Both the position numbers and the translations under genes were made by a program. Below, piece by piece: positions 25,891 to 34,254 of a stretch of 64,000 bases of DNA; position 1 is the first letter of the stretch; each line of letters starts with the position of its first letter. The notes beneath the pieces are model-generated. The model did not search any database, was not told the origin of the DNA, and saw only the letters and a list, made by a program, of their open reading frames with translations. The DNA is from Pseudoduganella flava (GTDB lineage Bacteria; Pseudomonadota; Gammaproteobacteria; Burkholderiales; Burkholderiaceae_D): the NCBI RefSeq assembly GCF_007830495.1, contig NZ_VLKW01000006.1:120095-184094 (forward strand), given 5' to 3'.

Positions 25891-26792
25891 TGGACGCGGG
25901 CGTACAGGTGGCGCTGGCGCACCGCTCGCTGCTGGGCGATGGCCTGCTGTGGCAGCACGGCGGCAATCGCTGGTGGTGGACGGACGTGCCGGCCGCCACG
26001 CTGTACGCCTGGACCGAAGGCGCGCCGGCCCCCGCCGCGTGCCGCTTGCCTGACCGCGCCGGCAGCTTCGCGTTTTGCCGTTCCGGGCGCATGCTGGTGG
26101 CGCTGGCCAAATGGCTGTGCGTCGCCGAGCCGCCAGGTGGCAAGGTCGCGCCGCGCCACCTGGCGCTGCGCCCAGTCGTCGCCGTCGATCCGGCCGAGCC
26201 GCGCACCCGCGTGGCCGACGGCCGCACGGACCGGCACGGCAATTTCGTGTTCGGTACGCGGATCGAGGCGGCGCAGCCGCGCGCGATCGGCAGTTTTTAC
26301 CAGTACTCACAAGCCCACGGACTGCGCCGGCTGGCGCTGCCCGCGGCCGCCGTCGCGGGCAGCATCTGCTTCGCGCCGGACGGCCGCACGATGTATTTCA
26401 GCGACGCGCACGAACACCGCATCATGCAGTGCGCGTACGACCCGACCACCGCGCAGGTGGCCGACGTGCGGCCGTTCGCCGAGCTGGCGGACGCCCGCCC
26501 GCACGGCGCCGTCGTCGACAGCGACGGCTGCCTGTGGAATGCCGAATGGGGCACGGGCCGGCTGACGCGCTGGTCGCCGGCGGGCGAGCGGATGCGCGCA
26601 TGGACGTTGCCGGTGCCGCATCCGACCCGGCCCGCATTCGGCGGCGCCGCGCTGGACACGCTGCTGGTCGCCAGCGCGCGGCAGGGCAGGACCGGCAGGG
26701 ACGACAGCGGCAGCGGCGGCAGCCTGTTCCGGCTGGCCGTGCCGGGCGTACGCGGCATCCCCGACACGTTGTTCGACGACGACAACCCGTAA
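25890..26792 (+). CDS. SMP-30/gluconolactonase-family sugar lactonase
   Basis: 300 residues in the six-bladed SMP-30/LRE propeller pattern: GDGLLWQ near 20, WTDVPAATLYAW, VADGRTDRHGNFVFGTR, CFAPDGRTMYFSDAHEHRI, VDSDGCLWNAEWG and GGAALDTLLVASA. These carry the usual Glu/Asn/Asp metal site, except that the first-blade Glu (normally GEGPxW) reads GDGLLW, an Asp for Glu. I propose galactono-1,4-lactone hydrolysis to galactonate, supplying dgoD. The ATG at 25890 overlaps the receptor stop; a GTG at 25887 is an alternative start. It has no signal peptide, so it is cytosolic. Confidence 0.85.
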   Translation: MDAGVQVALAHRSLLGDGLLWQHGGNRWWWTDVPAATLYAWTEGAPAPAACRLPDRAGSFAFCRSGRMLVALAKWLCVAEPPGGKVAPRHLALRPVVAVDPAEPRTRVADGRTDRHGNFVFGTRIEAAQPRAIGSFYQYSQAHGLRRLALPAAAVAGSICFAPDGRTMYFSDAHEHRIMQCAYDPTTAQVADVRPFAELADARPHGAVVDSDGCLWNAEWGTGRLTRWSPAGERMRAWTLPVPHPTRPAFGGAALDTLLVASARQGRTGRDDSGSGGSLFRLAVPGVRGIPDTLFDDDNP

Positions 26793-26806
26793 CACCAGGA
26801 GATCAA

Positions 26807-28030
26807 ATGAAGAAGAACATACTCCGCCCGCTCGCGCTGGCGGCGGCCCTGTGCACCCTGACGCTCGCCATCGCGGCCCCGGCGGCGGCCAACGAACCGC
26901 TGCTGGCGGGCGGCGACGTGTCCGTATTGCCGCTGATGGAGCGGCACGGCGCCGTCTATCGCGACCGCGACGGCAAGGCGCGCGACGCGCTGGCGATCCT
27001 GCGCGAATCCGGCCACAACATCGCCCGGCTGCGGCTCTACGAAGGGCCCGGCCCCGGCAACGGCAACGAGGGGTATCACTGGCCGGCCGGATCGATGGAC
27101 TTGCCGGACCTGCTGAAGCTCGCCAAACGCTGCGCCGACCTGGGCATGCAGATCGAGCTGACGTTCCATTACAGCGACTTCTGGACCAACAGCAAAACGC
27201 AGAACGTGCCGGCCGCGTGGCGCGTGGAGCTCGACAAGCTGCCCGACGACGCGGCCCGCTTCGCGCGCCTGCGCCAGCTCGTGTTCGAGCGCACGCGCGA
27301 CGTGATGCAGGCGTTGCAAGCGCAGGGCACGACGCCGCAATACGTCTCGGTCGGCAACGAGATCGAGCACGGCATGCTGTACCCGTACGGCCAGCTGCAG
27401 GGCAAGACGCTGGACGGCAACTGGCAGCGCCTCGGCGCGCTGCTGCAGGCGGGCTATGACGGCGTGAAGGCGGTGTCGCCGGCGTCGCGCGTGATCGTCC
27501 ACCTGGACGACGGCGGCAATGTCGCCAAGTACCGCCATTACTTCGACCACCTGCGCGAGCAGAAGGTGCAGTTCGATGTGATCGGCGCGTCGTACTACCC
27601 GTTCTGGACCAAGCGCAACGTGGCGCAGCTGACGGCGTTCGCCCGCGAGATCACGCAGCGCTACGACCGCGACCTGTTCGTGATGGAAGCGGGCTTCAAC
27701 TGGACGCCGAAGCTGCCGAACGGCTATCCGGGCCAGCTGTCCGACAACGGGCCATATCCGGCCGCGATGAGCAGCCCGGCAGGGCAGGCCGCGTTCGTCG
27801 ACGAGCTGCTGGGCGCACTGCGCAAGACCGACCGCGTGCTGGGCGTGCTGTACTGGGACCCGGTGATGATCGAGACGCCGGGCATCGGCTGGGCCGTGCG
27901 CGATGCGGACGGCAAGGCGGGGCCGAACGTGGTGTCGAACACCACGCTGTTCGACTTCCAGGGCCGCGCGCTGCCGGTGCTGGACACGTGGCGCAAGCAC
28001 ATGCAGGAACAACAACAGCGAAAGAACTGA
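26807..28030 (+). CDS. Arabinogalactan endo-beta-1,4-galactanase, GH53
   Basis: 407 residues with a signal peptide (MKKNILRPLALAAALCTLTLA, then APAAANE). GH53 TIM-barrel motifs include GGDVSVL, LRLYEGP, LTFHYSDFW, the acid/base Glu in YVSVGNEI (about 186) and the nucleophile Glu in FVMEAGFNW (about 292). It cuts internal beta-1,4 links of type I galactan (pectin side chains). The start has CAGGAG. It is exported, so it would feed fragments to the TonB receptor and GH35 enzyme encoded just upstream. Confidence 0.93.
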   Translation: MKKNILRPLALAAALCTLTLAIAAPAAANEPLLAGGDVSVLPLMERHGAVYRDRDGKARDALAILRESGHNIARLRLYEGPGPGNGNEGYHWPAGSMDLPDLLKLAKRCADLGMQIELTFHYSDFWTNSKTQNVPAAWRVELDKLPDDAARFARLRQLVFERTRDVMQALQAQGTTPQYVSVGNEIEHGMLYPYGQLQGKTLDGNWQRLGALLQAGYDGVKAVSPASRVIVHLDDGGNVAKYRHYFDHLREQKVQFDVIGASYYPFWTKRNVAQLTAFAREITQRYDRDLFVMEAGFNWTPKLPNGYPGQLSDNGPYPAAMSSPAGQAAFVDELLGALRKTDRVLGVLYWDPVMIETPGIGWAVRDADGKAGPNVVSNTTLFDFQGRALPVLDTWRKHMQEQQQRKN

Positions 28031-28031
28031 C

Positions 28032-28805
28032 ATGCCGGATCGCTTGAAAGGGAAAGTCGCCATCGTCACCGGCTCCACGCAGGGCATCGGCAAGGCGGTG
28101 GCGCGGCTGTTCGTGGCCGAGGGAGCGAAGGTGGTATTGAACAGCCACCGCGACGACGAACACGCGGTCGACGTGCGCGAGGAACTGGGCAGCCGCGACA
28201 CGCTGTTCGTGGCTGCGGACATCGCCGACCGCGCGCAGGTCGATGCCATGGTCGGCAAGACGCTGGAGCGCTTCGGCCGCGTCGACATCGTCGTCAACAA
28301 CGCGGGCATGAACGTGTTCACCGATCCGCTCGCAACGACCGAGGAGGAATGGCGGCGCTGCTTCGCCGTCGACCTGGAAGGCGCGTGGAACGTCAGCCGC
28401 GCAGCGCTCGGCCCGATGCTGGAGCAAGGCGCCGGCAGCATCGTCAACATCGCGTCCGTCCACGCGCACAAGATCATTCCCGGCTGCTTTCCGTATCCGG
28501 TGGCGAAGCATGCGCTGATCGGCCTGACGAAATCGCTGGGCATCGAGTACGCGGCGCGCGGCGTGCGCGTGAACTCGATCTCGCCGGGCCTGATCATGAC
28601 GGACAATATCGCCGCGTGGCTCGCGTCGTGCCCCGACCCGGAAGGCGAGCGGGCACGCCAGGCGGCGCTGCTGCCGGTGAAGCGGATCGGCGAACCGGAG
28701 GAGGTGGCGTACACCGCGTTGTTCCTCGCCAGCGACGAGGCGCGCTTCATCAATGCCACGGACATCCTGATTGACGGGGGCAGGTCGCAGCTCTATCATG
28801 AATGA
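28032..28805 (+). CDS. SDR oxidoreductase, probable galactose 1-dehydrogenase
   Basis: 257 residues, a classical short-chain dehydrogenase. It has the cofactor motif VTGSTQGIGKA, NNAG (about 88), Ser-x12-YxxxK as IASVHAHKIIPGCFPYPVAK, and the C-terminal ILIDGGRSQL. Asn/Ser after beta-2 (LNSHRDD) leaves NAD/NADP preference open. Oxidation of galactose to galactonolactone is inferred because the locus otherwise lacks this first step and holds the lactonase, dehydratase, kinase and aldolase. A related sugar or deoxy-sugar acid dehydrogenase is possible. It follows GH53 by 1 nt. Confidence 0.85.
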   Translation: MPDRLKGKVAIVTGSTQGIGKAVARLFVAEGAKVVLNSHRDDEHAVDVREELGSRDTLFVAADIADRAQVDAMVGKTLERFGRVDIVVNNAGMNVFTDPLATTEEEWRRCFAVDLEGAWNVSRAALGPMLEQGAGSIVNIASVHAHKIIPGCFPYPVAKHALIGLTKSLGIEYAARGVRVNSISPGLIMTDNIAAWLASCPDPEGERARQAALLPVKRIGEPEEVAYTALFLASDEARFINATDILIDGGRSQLYHE

Positions 28806-28837
28806 CGCTCATTATTGATTGACAGCGGTTCTCCCGC

Positions 28838-29794
28838 ATGCACGACATCCTCTCCGACCGGTTCGTACGTTCCCACCTGAAGATGCGCCAGCTCGTGCTG
28901 CTGGTGGAACTCGGTCGCCACGGCTCGATCCTGCATGCGGCGCAGGCCGCGAACCTGACGCAACCCGCCGCGTCGAAACTGCTGGCCGAACTGGAACACG
29001 CGCTGAACGTGCAGCTGTTCGAACGGCTGCCGCGCGGCGTGCTGCCCACGTGGTATGGCGAAGTGCTGATCCGCCGCGCCGGCGCCGCACTGGCCGAGAT
29101 GGATGCGGCGCACCAGGAAGTGATGGAGCTCTTGGCCGGGCTGTCCGGCAAGGTGGCCGTCGGCGCCGTGCTGACGCCGTCGGCGGGCTTGCTGACGGAT
29201 GCGATCAAGCTGCTGAAATCGCGCCACGCCAGGGTGCGCGTCTCCGTCACCGTCGATACCAGCAAGATCCTTACCGAGAAGCTGCGTGCCGGGGAGCTGG
29301 ACATCGTCATCGGCCGCGTGCTCGACTCGAACGCCGCGGCCGAACTGCATTTCGAACCCGTCACCGACGAGCCACACAGCCTCATTGCCGGCACCGGCCA
29401 CCCGCTGGCCGAACGCACCGACCTGAAGCTGGAAGACATGGCGCAGGAACCGTGGATCATGCCGCCGGCCGGCTCGATCCTGCGCGACCGGTTGACGGCG
29501 ATGTTCCTGTCCAACGGCCTCGAACCGCCGTCGGACACGGTGGAATCGCTGGCGCTGCCCGTCATCGTCAACCTGCTGGCGGGCAGCCGCATGGTGGCCG
29601 CGCTGCCGGCCGAACTGGTGAAACCCTACCTGGACATGGGGGCTGTCACGATACTGCCCTACGACCTGGGGCTGACGATGGACCTGTATGGTATCGTCAC
29701 ACGCAGGCAGCATCGGCTCTCGCCGGGGGCGGAGGCGATGCTCGCCACGCTGCGCGAAGTGGCCGCGCAGCGCTACCCCCGGGAGAATGGATGA
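28838..29794 (+). CDS. LysR-family regulator (GbpR-like) of the galactan locus
   Basis: 318 residues. The winged HTH is at about 15-75 (LKMRQLVLLVELGRHGSILHAAQAANLTQPAASKLLAELE), followed by a substrate-binding domain (GKVAVGAV, AGELDIVIGR, HPLAE). The 'R-Q-L-x-L-L-x-E' start resembles GbpR-type regulators, which control sugar-binding-protein genes in Azospirillum and Agrobacterium. It lies 32 nt after the SDR gene on the same strand, so it may be the last gene of the locus. The candidate target is the dyad upstream of dgoD. Its stop overlaps the ppk2 start (ATGA). Confidence 0.88.
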   Translation: MHDILSDRFVRSHLKMRQLVLLVELGRHGSILHAAQAANLTQPAASKLLAELEHALNVQLFERLPRGVLPTWYGEVLIRRAGAALAEMDAAHQEVMELLAGLSGKVAVGAVLTPSAGLLTDAIKLLKSRHARVRVSVTVDTSKILTEKLRAGELDIVIGRVLDSNAAAELHFEPVTDEPHSLIAGTGHPLAERTDLKLEDMAQEPWIMPPAGSILRDRLTAMFLSNGLEPPSDTVESLALPVIVNLLAGSRMVAALPAELVKPYLDMGAVTILPYDLGLTMDLYGIVTRRQHRLSPGAEAMLATLREVAAQRYPRENG

Positions 29795-30597
29795 AGGCAA
29801 CCAAGCTTTTCCGCGCGGGCGAACACCCCGTGCTGAAGGACGAAGACGCGGCGGCGACCCCACTGTGCACCGGTGTCGACAAAGAGGACAAGCACCTCGG
29901 CAAGGCGCTGCACAAGGAGATCGCCGAGCTGCAGGAAAAGCTGTACGCGGAACGCGATCGCAAGGTGCTACTGGTGCTGCAGGGCGTCGACTGCGCCGGC
30001 AAGGACGGCACCGTGCACAACCTGTTCCGCAAGATCAATCCTATGGGCCTGCGCCCGGTGCGTTTCGACGTGCCGACGGCGGCCGAGACGGCGCGCGACT
30101 TCCTGTGGCGCGTGCACACGCAGGTGCCGCGGAAGGGCGAGATCGCCGTCTTCAACCGCAGCCATTACGAGGACGTGCTGCACCCCGTCGTCTACGGCCA
30201 GATCGATGCCAAGGACCTGGCGCGGCGCTACGCGCAGATCCGCGACTTCGAACGGATGCTGACGGAGACCGGCACGGTGCTCTTGAAGGTGTTCCTGCAC
30301 ATCTCGAAGGACGAGCAGAAGCGCCGGCTGCAGGAGCGCATCGACAATCCGGACAAGCACTGGAAATTCGACCCGGAAGACCTGAAGCACCGCGAGCAGT
30401 GGGCCGAGTACCACGCGGCCTACGAAAAAGCGCTGGCCGAAACGGACGCGCCGCACGCGCCGTGGTACATCGTCCCCGCCGACTCGAAACCGCACCGCGA
30501 CATCGCCGTCGCCATGCTGCTTGCCGAAACGCTGCGCGGCATGGAGCTGGCGTTTCCGCCGGGGGATGCGAAGCTCGCGAAAGTGCGGCTTAAGTAA
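29791..30597 (+). CDS. Polyphosphate kinase 2 family
   Basis: 268 residues, a single-domain PPK2 that uses polyphosphate to phosphorylate nucleotides (class not certain; length and fold fit class I/III). Seen: Walker A GVDCAGKDGTVHNLF (about 68-80), Walker B-like IAVFNRSHYEDVL, the lid Arg/Lys-rich region, and KFDPEDLKHREQWAEYHAAYE. The start overlaps the LysR stop by 4 nt, which would tie its expression to the galactan regulator, although no metabolic link is evident. It is followed by a palindrome at 30647. Confidence 0.92.
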   Translation: MKATKLFRAGEHPVLKDEDAAATPLCTGVDKEDKHLGKALHKEIAELQEKLYAERDRKVLLVLQGVDCAGKDGTVHNLFRKINPMGLRPVRFDVPTAAETARDFLWRVHTQVPRKGEIAVFNRSHYEDVLHPVVYGQIDAKDLARRYAQIRDFERMLTETGTVLLKVFLHISKDEQKRRLQERIDNPDKHWKFDPEDLKHREQWAEYHAAYEKALAETDAPHAPWYIVPADSKPHRDIAVAMLLAETLRGMELAFPPGDAKLAKVRLK

Positions 30598-30646
30598 TAC
30601 ATTGCGTGCATGCAGGTAACGTCCGTTAGAACCAAAGGCAGAAGCC

Positions 30647-30673
30647 GGGGTCAGACCCGCCGGGTCTGACCCC
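30647..30673. repeat. GGGTCAGACCC palindrome, copy 1
   Basis: A perfect 13-bp stem (GGGGTCAGACCCG / CGGGTCTGACCCC) with a 1-nt centre. It is nested inside a weaker AGAAGC/GCTTCT pair (30640-30645 and 30681-30686). The same core recurs twice at 34146-34254. It may act as a terminator after ppk2, but no T-run follows. Confidence 0.8.
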
Positions 30674-30792
30674 AGGGTTTGCTTCTGGGTTTTAAATCCG
30701 CCCACAGCACGCGAGCACCCCGCCTGCAAACCTTTTCACGCTGTGGCATAGTGTCCGTCTCTCTTCTCCCCATCTCATCACGGAGACTGACC

Positions 30793-32244
30793 ATGCAGCT
30801 CAAAGATCCCACCCTGCTGCGCCAGCAGGCTTACGTCAACGGCCAGTGGGCCGATGCCGACAATGGCGAATCGATCGTCGTCACCAACCCCGCCACCCGC
30901 GAGAAACTGGGCACCGTGCCGAACATGGGCACGGCCGAGACGCGCCGCGCCATCGAAGCCGCCAACGCCGCGTGGCCCGCGTGGAGAAAGAAAACCGCGA
31001 AAGAGCGCGCCGCCGTGCTGCGCAAGTGGTATGACCTGATCACCGAGAACGCGGACGACCTGGCCCTGTTGATGACCACCGAGCAGGGCAAGCCGCTCGC
31101 GGAAGCCAAGGGCGAAGTGGCGTTTGGCGCCGGCTTCATCGAGTGGTTCGCCGAGGAAGCCAAGCGCATCGCCGGCGACACCCTGCAATCGCCCTGGCCG
31201 GACAAGCGCCTCGTCGTCACGAAGGAGCCGATCGGCGTGTGCGCGGCGATCACGCCGTGGAACTTCCCGATCGCGATGATCACCCGCAAGGCCGGCCCCG
31301 CGCTGGCGGCCGGCTGCCCGATGGTGCTGAAACCCGCCGAAGCGACGCCGTTCTCGGCGCTGGCCCTCGCTGTGCTGGCCGAACGCGCCGGCGTGCCGCC
31401 GGGCGTGTTCTCCGTCGTCACCGGTGCGCCGAAGGAAATCGGTGCCGAGATGTGCTCCAACCCGATCGTGCGCAAGCTGACGTTCACCGGTTCCACGCAG
31501 GTGGGCCGCATCCTGATGCAGCAGTGCGCGCCGACGATCAAGAAGCTGTCGCTGGAATTGGGCGGCAATGCGCCGTTCATCGTGTTCGACGATGCGGATC
31601 TGGATGCGGCCGTCGAGGGCGCGATCGCGTCGAAGTACCGCAACGCCGGCCAGACCTGCGTGTGCGCGAACCGCATCTACGTGCAGGATGGCGTGTACGA
31701 AGCGTTCGCCGCGAAGTTCACAGCGGCCGTCAAGCAGCTGAAGGTCGGCAATGGCGTTGAGCCGGGTGTCACGCAAGGCCCGCTGATCGACGACAAGGCC
31801 GTGCAGAAGGTGGAGCAGCACGTCGCCGACGCGCTGGCCAAGGGCGGCCGCCTGCTGACGGGCGGCCACCGCCACGCGCTGGGCCACAGCTTCTTCGAAC
31901 CGACGGTGATCGCAGACGTGACGGACCAGATGATCGTCGCGAGCGAAGAGACGTTCGGGCCGCTGGCACCGCTGTTCCGCTTCAAGACGGACGACGAAGC
32001 CATCGCGCTGGCCAACAGCACCGAGTTCGGCCTGGCCGCCTACTTCTACTCGCGCGACATCGGCCGCGTATGGCGCGTCGCCGAAGGCCTGGAATCCGGC
32101 ATGGTCGGCGTCAACACGGGCCTGATCTCGACGGACGTCGCGCCGTTCGGCGGCGTCAAGCAATCGGGCCTGGGCCGCGAAGGCTCGAAGTACGGCATCG
32201 ACGACTACCTCGTCATCAAGTACATCTGCCTCGGCGGCATCTGA
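30793..32244 (+). CDS. gabD: NAD(P)-dependent succinate-semialdehyde dehydrogenase
   Basis: 483 residues, GabD length. The ALDH motifs are ITPWNFPIAMI, LKPAE, FTGSTQVGR, the catalytic Glu in LELGGNAPF, the catalytic Cys in NAGQTCVCANR (about residue 285), and SEETFGPLAPLFRF. It oxidises succinate semialdehyde to succinate in GABA use. The start with MQLKDPTLLRQQAYVNGQW fits GabD; GGAG lies upstream. An open frame extends back to 30679 but that part is not family-like. No gabT is adjacent. The last 29 nt overlap the convergent PHA depolymerase gene. Confidence 0.93.
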   Translation: MQLKDPTLLRQQAYVNGQWADADNGESIVVTNPATREKLGTVPNMGTAETRRAIEAANAAWPAWRKKTAKERAAVLRKWYDLITENADDLALLMTTEQGKPLAEAKGEVAFGAGFIEWFAEEAKRIAGDTLQSPWPDKRLVVTKEPIGVCAAITPWNFPIAMITRKAGPALAAGCPMVLKPAEATPFSALALAVLAERAGVPPGVFSVVTGAPKEIGAEMCSNPIVRKLTFTGSTQVGRILMQQCAPTIKKLSLELGGNAPFIVFDDADLDAAVEGAIASKYRNAGQTCVCANRIYVQDGVYEAFAAKFTAAVKQLKVGNGVEPGVTQGPLIDDKAVQKVEQHVADALAKGGRLLTGGHRHALGHSFFEPTVIADVTDQMIVASEETFGPLAPLFRFKTDDEAIALANSTEFGLAAYFYSRDIGRVWRVAEGLESGMVGVNTGLISTDVAPFGGVKQSGLGREGSKYGIDDYLVIKYICLGGI

Positions 32245-33337
32245 CGGGCGGCTGGGTGGGGGCCGCCCCCATCAGCCGTTCCGTCATCTTCTTCACCGCC
32301 AGCATCTGGTGCCCGGACTTCAGTGCGTAGTCCGGGTCGTCGTAGCTGAACCAGTCCCAGCACGAGTTCGGGTTCGTGAACGGGTACAACGGCGCGGCCT
32401 GCGGGTACAGGATCACGATCCGGTTCGCGTCCGCCCAGCCGTTGTAGCCCGCGTTGCGGATGTGCGCATCGCCGACCAGCGCCGCCGTCTGCTTGCAGCC
32501 GTGGAAGGCCACGTGCAGCTTGCAGCCCTCGCCGTCACCCTCGCAGCCGGGCGGGATGTACAGCCAGCCCGTCGGCGCCATGCCATGGTCGGTCGGGTTG
32601 CGCAGGAATTCGCCCTGGTCGAATTCGACGAAGCGGCCGGTCGGTTCGTTGCCCGCCTTCGGCGTCAGCGGGCCGTAGATCCATTGCAGCAGCTCCCCCG
32701 CGCCGTCGATGCCGCAGTTGTTGATGTAGGGCGAACCAAGCTGGTTGCAGCGGTTGCCGAAACCGTCCGTCGGCATCGCATGCTCGGCGCGGATATCGTT
32801 GCGGTAGCTGATGTTCTCGGCCGGGATGTAGTGCCGGTAGTAAGCCTTCAGGTCGTTCATCACGGCCATCGGCACAACGCTGTCGGCAATTCCGGAGAAC
32901 AGCCAGATGCGCTGGTTGGCCAGGTTCGCCGGCGAATCGATGGCGCCCCGCGCGGCATAGCCGCCGGTCGTCTCGATCAGGTCCGGCACGTTGGTGCCGC
33001 CGGGATAGACGCCGCACCATGGCGTGCCGTTCGTGCAGCTGCAGATCGTCGTGGCGATGCTGACGTTCCCGCGCGAACAGGCATACGGGCCGCCGGCCAC
33101 GATGCCGGCGCCGACGACACTGCCGGAATACGCGACATCGAACTGCACGGCCATGTAGCCGCCGGAAGACAGGCCGGACACGGACAGCTGGCTCGTGCGC
33201 ATCACCGGCAACGGCGCGCCCTGCGCATGGAGCGCGGGCTGCGGCACCAGCGTGCCGGCCAGCGTGGCGGCCAGCATAGTCACGAGCAAAACCCGGGCGA
33301 CAAGCCCACGGACGAGTAAAGTGCGATGACGTTTCAT
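32216..33337 (-). CDS. Exported PHA/PHB depolymerase (short-chain, type 2 catalytic domain)
   Basis: 373 residues from ATG 33337 (GGGAG upstream). The signal peptide spans about 1-40. The lipase box is GLSSGGYMA (nucleophile Ser), and the oxyanion region HVAFHGCKQT is characteristic of type 2 PHA depolymerases. Six or more cysteines are placed for disulfides (CSCTNGTPWCG). There is no obvious substrate-binding or linker domain, so it may act on short-chain or amorphous polyester. The 3' end overlaps gabD by 29 nt in convergent orientation. Confidence 0.88.
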   Translation of the reverse strand: MKRHRTLLVRGLVARVLLVTMLAATLAGTLVPQPALHAQGAPLPVMRTSQLSVSGLSSGGYMAVQFDVAYSGSVVGAGIVAGGPYACSRGNVSIATTICSCTNGTPWCGVYPGGTNVPDLIETTGGYAARGAIDSPANLANQRIWLFSGIADSVVPMAVMNDLKAYYRHYIPAENISYRNDIRAEHAMPTDGFGNRCNQLGSPYINNCGIDGAGELLQWIYGPLTPKAGNEPTGRFVEFDQGEFLRNPTDHGMAPTGWLYIPPGCEGDGEGCKLHVAFHGCKQTAALVGDAHIRNAGYNGWADANRIVILYPQAAPLYPFTNPNSCWDWFSYDDPDYALKSGHQMLAVKKMTERLMGAAPTQPPVRCRRGRCT

Positions 33338-33520
33338 GACGGACTCCCGGAACGCAATGGAGTCGAATTCTCGAACAAGGCGGCTTGCCATTTTTAATCC
33401 CCCTCAATCGTGCCTGCGGAACGAAACGCCTCTTTGCGGCCGAGTCCTTCAGGCCGAGACAGGCGCGGCGCGGCGGCATACAATGGCTGCTCGTTCAACC
33501 ACGTCACCCGTCGAGTTCAT

Positions 33521-34141
33521 ATGACTACTCCGTCCAGGTTCGCGGCCCTTGCTGCCCTTTCCGCATCCGGTCTGCTCGGTGCGGCAGCGGCGTTCGCGCA
33601 GCAGCCCGCCACTTCGCCGTCGTTGCCGACGGCTGCCCCCGCCGCGGCGCGCCCGGCCAGCTGTCCCGCCATCCTGCGCCAGACGTTCAAGCGCCTGCAG
33701 GACGATGCGCCGCAAGACCTGTGCCAGTACGCCGGCAAGGTCGTCCTCGTAGTGAACACGGCCAGCTACTGCGGCTTTACCAAGCAGTACGAAGGCCTGG
33801 AGGCGCTGCATGCGAAATATGCCGACAAGGGGCTCGTCGTGCTGGGCTTCCCGTCGAACGACTTCGGCAAGCAGGAACCAGGGTCGAGCAAGGAGATCGC
33901 CGACTTCTGCTACAACACGTATGGCGTGAAGTTCCCGATGTTCGCGAAGACCGTCGTCTCCGGCGGCAGCCCGAACGCGCTGTACGCGGACCTGATCAAG
34001 GCGACCGGCAAGGCGCCGGCGTGGAACTTCCACAAATACCTGATCGGCCGCGACGGCAAGGTCATCGAGAGCTTCCCCAGCAAGGTCACGCCGCAGGACA
34101 AGCAGCTGGTGGGGGCGATCGAGAAGGCGCTGGCGGGGTGA
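33521..34141 (+). CDS. Periplasmic glutathione-peroxidase-like protein
   Basis: 206 residues from ATG 33521. The signal-peptide-like N-terminus (AALAALSASGLLGAAAAFAQQP) suggests export. The thioredoxin-fold peroxidase core follows: VVLVVNTASYCGFTKQYEGLEAL (catalytic Cys), LVVLGFPSNDFGKQEPGS (Gln) and WNFHKYLIGRDG (Trp/Asn). It uses Cys instead of selenocysteine and probably thioredoxin-like reductants. The exported version with an extra Pro/Ala-rich linker is less common than the cytosolic BtuE type. Confidence 0.88.
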   Translation: MTTPSRFAALAALSASGLLGAAAAFAQQPATSPSLPTAAPAAARPASCPAILRQTFKRLQDDAPQDLCQYAGKVVLVVNTASYCGFTKQYEGLEALHAKYADKGLVVLGFPSNDFGKQEPGSSKEIADFCYNTYGVKFPMFAKTVVSGGSPNALYADLIKATGKAPAWNFHKYLIGRDGKVIESFPSKVTPQDKQLVGAIEKALAG

Positions 34142-34145
34142 ACCA

Positions 34146-34254
34146 GGGTCAGACCCGCCGGGTCTGACCCCAGCCTTTGCCTTTTGGGGTAGCTGCGGAA
34201 GTTCCGTTTACCCCAAGAAGCAAAATCTTGGGTCAGACCCGGTGGGTCTGACCC
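34146..34254. repeat. Pair of GGGTCAGACCC palindromes (copies 2 and 3)
   Basis: GGGTCAGACCCG-C-CGGGTCTGACCC at 34146-34170, and GGGTCAGACCC-GGT-GGGTCTGACCC at 34230-34254. Between them lie roughly inverted arms (CTTTTGGGGTA ... TACCCCAAGAAG). The doublet resembles a REP/BIME-type unit. It sits between convergent genes and runs into the end of the rhodanese gene. Confidence 0.8.

Noticed and set aside
22927..26310. 1127-codon minus-strand frame over the TonB receptor
   Set aside because: Same shadow pattern. The plus strand carries an unmistakable TonB-dependent receptor.
26297..28765. 822-codon minus-strand frame across GH53 and SDR
   Set aside because: It runs antisense to three genes with catalytic motifs and has no domain of its own.
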